Part shown: piece by piece, positions 60,545 through 64,000 of the stretch | How the letters are laid out: every line of letters starts with the position of its first letter | How positions within the stretch are numbered: the first letter of the stretch is position 1 | From: Plantago elongata | Taxonomy: Eukaryota; Streptophyta; Magnoliopsida; Lamiales; Plantaginaceae | NCBI GenBank assembly: GCA_036897095.1 | Contig: JAYMSP010000070.1 | Coordinates: 1 to 64,000 of the forward strand | Length of the DNA: 64,000 nucleotides | Direction: 5' to 3' | The notes under the pieces: model-generated | What the model saw: only the letters and a program-made list of their open reading frames with translations | The model's database searches: none | What the model was told of the DNA's origin: nothing | Position numbers and translations under genes: made by a program

Positions 60545-60735
60545 TAACATTTCTTAGTAACCGGTTGTTGGATAAGTGAAAAGCATCGCTAAACAAGTTG
60601 TAAAAGTGAAATGACACTTTAACCAGTCGAATGACACTTTAACATAATAATATATAACATTTCTTAATTACTGATTGCTATAAAATAGAAAAGAAGTGCT
60701 AAACAATTTGTAAAAGTAAAATGATAATTTTAAAG
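60545..60735 (+). repeat. Imperfect direct repeat, about 110-bp period
   Basis: AACATTTCTTAGTAACCGGT...GCTAAACAAGTTGTAAAAGT and AACATTTCTTAATTACTGAT...GCTAAACAATTTGTAAAAGT follow each other at about 110 bp. Confidence 0.7.
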
Positions 60736-61709
60736 TTAATTAGGAGACTTATTATATTGTTTAAACATTTTCATCGTTCATGGACTGAATTTTTTATTTT
60801 TGTACCAAACCGTTGATAAACTTTATCCTTATGAGATTTAATTCCATGCACCCTCCATTCAAATCTCATTTCAATCTCTTTCAAGATGAAAAATGGGAAA
60901 CAAAATCTGAAAGAGATAGAGAGGGCTTGATCCAGTTAAGCTTAGTTATGGGTTCTGATAAAAGTTGGGCCTAATGGGTCGGTGCAATGTGCAAGTACAT
61001 AATTTTCTAGAATCAAGCCCTAACGGCCCAACCCCTGGCCAAAATGTTCTTTTTCCTTTTTCTCTTCAATGCAATATTACAAGTACATTAATTTACATGA
61101 ACAAATTCATCAGTAAATAAGTCTCTAGGTTCTACACTTCCACTCACCATTCCCTATCATTCTCCATTTAGAAAGCATAATTATTCATTGTGAGGGATCG
61201 ACTCCGTGACCTCTTGATTACGGAATATCTCAACTTGTCATGGCTCAAAATATATTTAAAAATCACAAACTTCATCTAAATTTATTGTCCAACGAACTCC
61301 AATTGCACATTGGATGTGCTATCAAACACCAATTGTGAATGACCATCGGTACGATATGGACTATTATCTAACTGATGACATACAATATAAAAGTATTTAT
61401 AAGTTAAGGTTATTTATTATATTTGATGGTTTTCTTTTATTGTTTTATTAACCTCAAGTTACAAATACTTTTTATAATATATTTAACATGTATTGAGTAA
61501 TTATATGAGGATCGAACTTAATTTGTTGAAGGACAATTTTTCATAGTATCATTAAAAACCGTCACATGGCATTTTGCACTATGATGGCGAGTTTCACACT
61601 CCATTAAAAATGATCTTAGCAAGACACCGCACATGACTAAGCACCATTTTATTACACACACATTTTTTTATATATATATAAAAAAACAAATTTATTATTA
61701 AATAACTTA

Positions 61710-61799
61710 ACAACGAAGCACAACTCAATTTGTAAGACGCTTCACTTCCAATTAATAAGTCAGGGTTCGAGTCAATTTTTAATCATTTTAAAAAAATAA
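61710..61799 (+). mobile_element. Short tRNA-related SINE, copy 3
   Basis: It contains ACAACGAAGCACAACTCAAT, GTAAGACGCTTCACTTCC, GGGTTCGAGTCA (B box) and the tail TTTAATCATTTTAAAAAAAT. Target-site duplication: ATTAAATAACTTA (61697-61709) and ATTAAATAGCTTA (61800-61812). Confidence 0.8.
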
Positions 61800-62259
61800 A
61801 TTAAATAGCTTAAAAGAAATTACAAGGAAAAGATAATTGTTGGAAAAATATGAATACTCTATTATTCTATTCCGATATTCCCCATTAAAGTATTACTTTT
61901 AATATGTGTAAATTACTTTCAATATATTATAATTAGGTACTATATACCAAGATTATTAGTTGAGAATATGTTAATTTAATTTAACCATTATAAACTCAAT
62001 CATAAGAATTTTAGTTCATAATCTTGCACAAAACATATCCTAATCCTGCAATCTAGTCAATCTTACTCTATTTATTTGTAAAAAATCAATAATAATTATT
62101 AGGAGAGATAAACAAAGTAGAGTGACATTAGTCAAATAAAATTCCCCGACATTCTTCATTTTCCACCCATATACCCTTTTCTTTTCCAACAAAAATCAAA
62201 AGTGGACACAAAAATAAAATGTATTTTATGTCTTAAAAAAAAGCACAAAGCAGACACAG

Positions 62260-62266
62260 TATAAAG
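62260..62266 (+). promoter_or_regulatory. TATA box of the DUF1218 gene
   Basis: TATAAAG about 70 bp before the ATG at 62332. Confidence 0.5.
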
Positions 62267-62331
62267 CAAATATTGAACTTTCTTCTATGAAACACTCCTT
62301 TTCACAATCACAGTGAACTCTGCACACAACA

Positions 62332-63787
62332 ATGACAGAAGGAAAAGGATCAACGCTTGTTCATCTTCTCGTCATAGTTCTCAGCTTAACTGCATTTGGA
62401 TTCTCCATTGCTGCTGAACGCCGTCGTAGCAAGGTTGCCTTTCTTTCTCATTTGCATTTTCTGTTCAGCTTAATGCTCAGCTAGGTTTTGTAGATTAAAC
62501 TGAATTTATTTCGAATCTCGCTTCGGTTTTTTCTAGATTTGGAATGATGTATGTATTTAAGTTCTGTTTTAGCCGAATTACATTCTCTGATGTGTATGTG
62601 TTTTGATTTAATTGCTCCATTTGCCTTTGGTGATTGAATTTTGAAGTTAATTGCGGTGATTAGGTGTAATTATGAAGGTGATTTTGTTTTGTTTTGATTT
62701 GATTTGGTGTATTTTATGCAAGATCCTGTGGGTTTAGTTATTCAAATGGCGAGTAATTCTGGCAAGTATCAGAACAGCAGAGTTTGGTTAAAAATTAAAT
62801 TACATAGGTGACAAATTTTTAGCCAATTGAGTGATTGAAAAGTTGAATTGTTGCTACTTTCTGAAAATTATAACATTCCGCCTGCATTGTAAGTTAAAAA
62901 AAAATACCGTCTCAACATGAGTATTGAAGTCCAAATCGCGTTAGCTCACATGATGGGGTGTATTGAAGTTAATCACCTGACCTGTGTAAATGTCCTAGCC
63001 TCAGAACACAAGTAGGACACGGGGAAAAACGAAAAACTAAAAAGCCTCCCCACAGCAAGGCCGTTCAAGGGAAATTGGGCTGTGATTGTTTTTACTTTAT
63101 AGCAGAAGCAATGGCAGATTAGTTTGAGTCATGAGGAAACATTCTTCCATATTTTCGTAGGGAGGTTAATGTCAAGGACTTGGAAATCCACTGCCACTTC
63201 ATTAGTTCATTACCAAGGCCTTCTTAGTAGATTCGATCCCTGACACTTTCATTCATCTTTCAGCATTCCAACCATGACATACTTTGTTTCTGCATTGTTC
63301 TACTGCTTGCTGGACCTTCAATGCACTATATTTTTCATCGTTCCCTGCATAATACATGCCAACTCATGTTACATTTGTTAATGTGAAATTCGGAAGTTTT
63401 AGTAGATCACAAGTTCCATTTTTAATAAATTACATATAAACATAACCTTAATAAATTACATATAAACAATCGCCCCTCAACATTTTTTGCTTCCAAATTG
63501 TGTTGTGTACTTTGATGTTGATCAAACCACGATTTTCTGCGAAATAGGGCATTCATAAATTTCTGACTTCTTCCCTGTTAGGGCATTCTACACGAAGACA
63601 ATATCACAAATAAAACATACTGTGTTTACCACTCGGATGTTGCAACTGGATACGGAGTGGGGGCTTTTTTGTTTCTACTCTCAAGCGAGTCTCTGCTTAT
63701 GGGTGTAACAAAGTGCATGTGTTTTGGAAGGCCATTGGCACCCGGAGGAAATCGTGCATGGACCATAATCTATTTTATATCATCCTG
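62332..63787 (+). CDS. DUF1218 membrane protein, first two exons (cut by window end)
   Basis: Plant DUF1218 family: small proteins with four membrane segments; some members are connected with vein pattern and with lignin in cell walls. Exon 1 (62332-62433) encodes TEGKGSTLVHLLVIVLSLTA, then FGFSIAAERRRSK, the first membrane segment with the typical AAERRRS end. Exon 2 (63582-63787) begins GILHEDNITKNTYCVYHSDV and continues with ATGYGVGAFLFLLSSESLLM, VTKCMCFGRPLAPGG and a WTIIYFISSW block before a donor at 63788. The rest, with the remaining membrane segment(s), must lie beyond the window. Both exons are in phase and look intact. The first intron is about 1.15 kb. Confidence 0.9.
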
Positions 63788-64000
63788 GTACAACTTCTGC
63801 CTATCTTTGCTTGTAATTTGTATACATCACTCCGTTGTTTCTTGTCAACATATGAATGCCCGGATCCTCTCATTAAGTTGTTTCTGAAATCGTAAACCTG
63901 TACTTGTAGATATTTCATGCGCCCTTGTTATCTTTCGGCTATAATTATGGGTATTCTACATGATTTTACATGTGCTACGAGAACTTGAAAATAATATAGT

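Larger units (their letters stand above)
58405..62331. other. Intergenic region with small repeats
   Basis: No gene is seen between the small conserved gene and the DUF1218 gene. It holds the 3' untranslated part of the former, a tandem repeat at 60545, a SINE at 61710 and a weak SINE-like stretch near 60005-60055 (GGTTCGAACACC). Confidence 0.5.

Noticed and set aside
1-64000. CRISPR array or bacterial-type operon
   Set aside because: The window is plant nuclear DNA; no spaced identical repeats or operon structure were seen.

Overview
This window is nuclear DNA of a flowering plant, most likely a eudicot. The genes carry short GT-AG introns in AT-rich surroundings, the gene families are plant specific (SABATH methyltransferase, DUF4408/DUF761, DUF1218, NTMC2T5-type SMP-C2 protein), and the spaces between genes are full of plant MITEs, SINE-like and LINE-like pieces. 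An asterid or Lamiales origin is my impression only and is not demonstrated. All gene models were built by hand from reading frame, splice signals and remembered family alignments; none has been checked by a search.

Layout. 1-2.9 kb: an F-box gene (-) with a leader intron. 3.4-9.3 kb: a tandem segmental duplication carrying two copies of an unrecognised gene whose product ends in a DLNxxP (EAR-type) motif. The first copy has an in-frame stop, the second is open, and a third unit keeps only upstream DNA. 9.6-12.5 kb: a Sec14-like phosphatidylinositol-transfer gene (+), short form. 15-19 kb: inositol-pentakisphosphate 2-kinase, IPK1 (-), complete in seven coding exons. 19-24.3 kb: gene-poor, with MITEs, a near-perfect 253-bp hairpin and a Ty1-copia fossil. 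24.3-26.7 kb: a SABATH carboxyl methyltransferase (+), four exons. 27.8-31.1 kb: a hAT-type element holding LINE-like DNA. 31-37.4 kb: SINE, MITEs, a LINE-like tail and a higher-order tandem array. 37.7-38.4 kb: an intronless DUF4408/DUF761 membrane protein (+). 38.4-44.6 kb: no gene seen. 44.6-49.8 kb: NTMC2T5-like SMP/C2 lipid-transfer protein (-), with a 19-nt microexon. 52.2-54.9 kb: a monoacylglycerol-lipase-like alpha/beta hydrolase (+), eight exons. 56.8-58.4 kb: a small conserved plant protein of unknown function (+). 62.3 kb to the end: the first two exons of a DUF1218 membrane protein (+).

The genes do not form one pathway. Three concern inositol phosphates or lipids (Sec14-like, IPK1, SMP/C2) and one is a lipase-like hydrolase, but nothing in the sequence shows that they act together. 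The most notable points are the tandem EAR-motif gene family with its duplicated 3' minisatellite, the 102-nt-arm hairpin at 21.6-21.8 kb, a very short tRNA-related SINE family with clear target-site duplications and a tail like that of a LINE-like element in the same window, the alternating repeat array directly upstream of the DUF4408 gene, and a Tourist-like MITE about 105 bp upstream of the hydrolase start codon.
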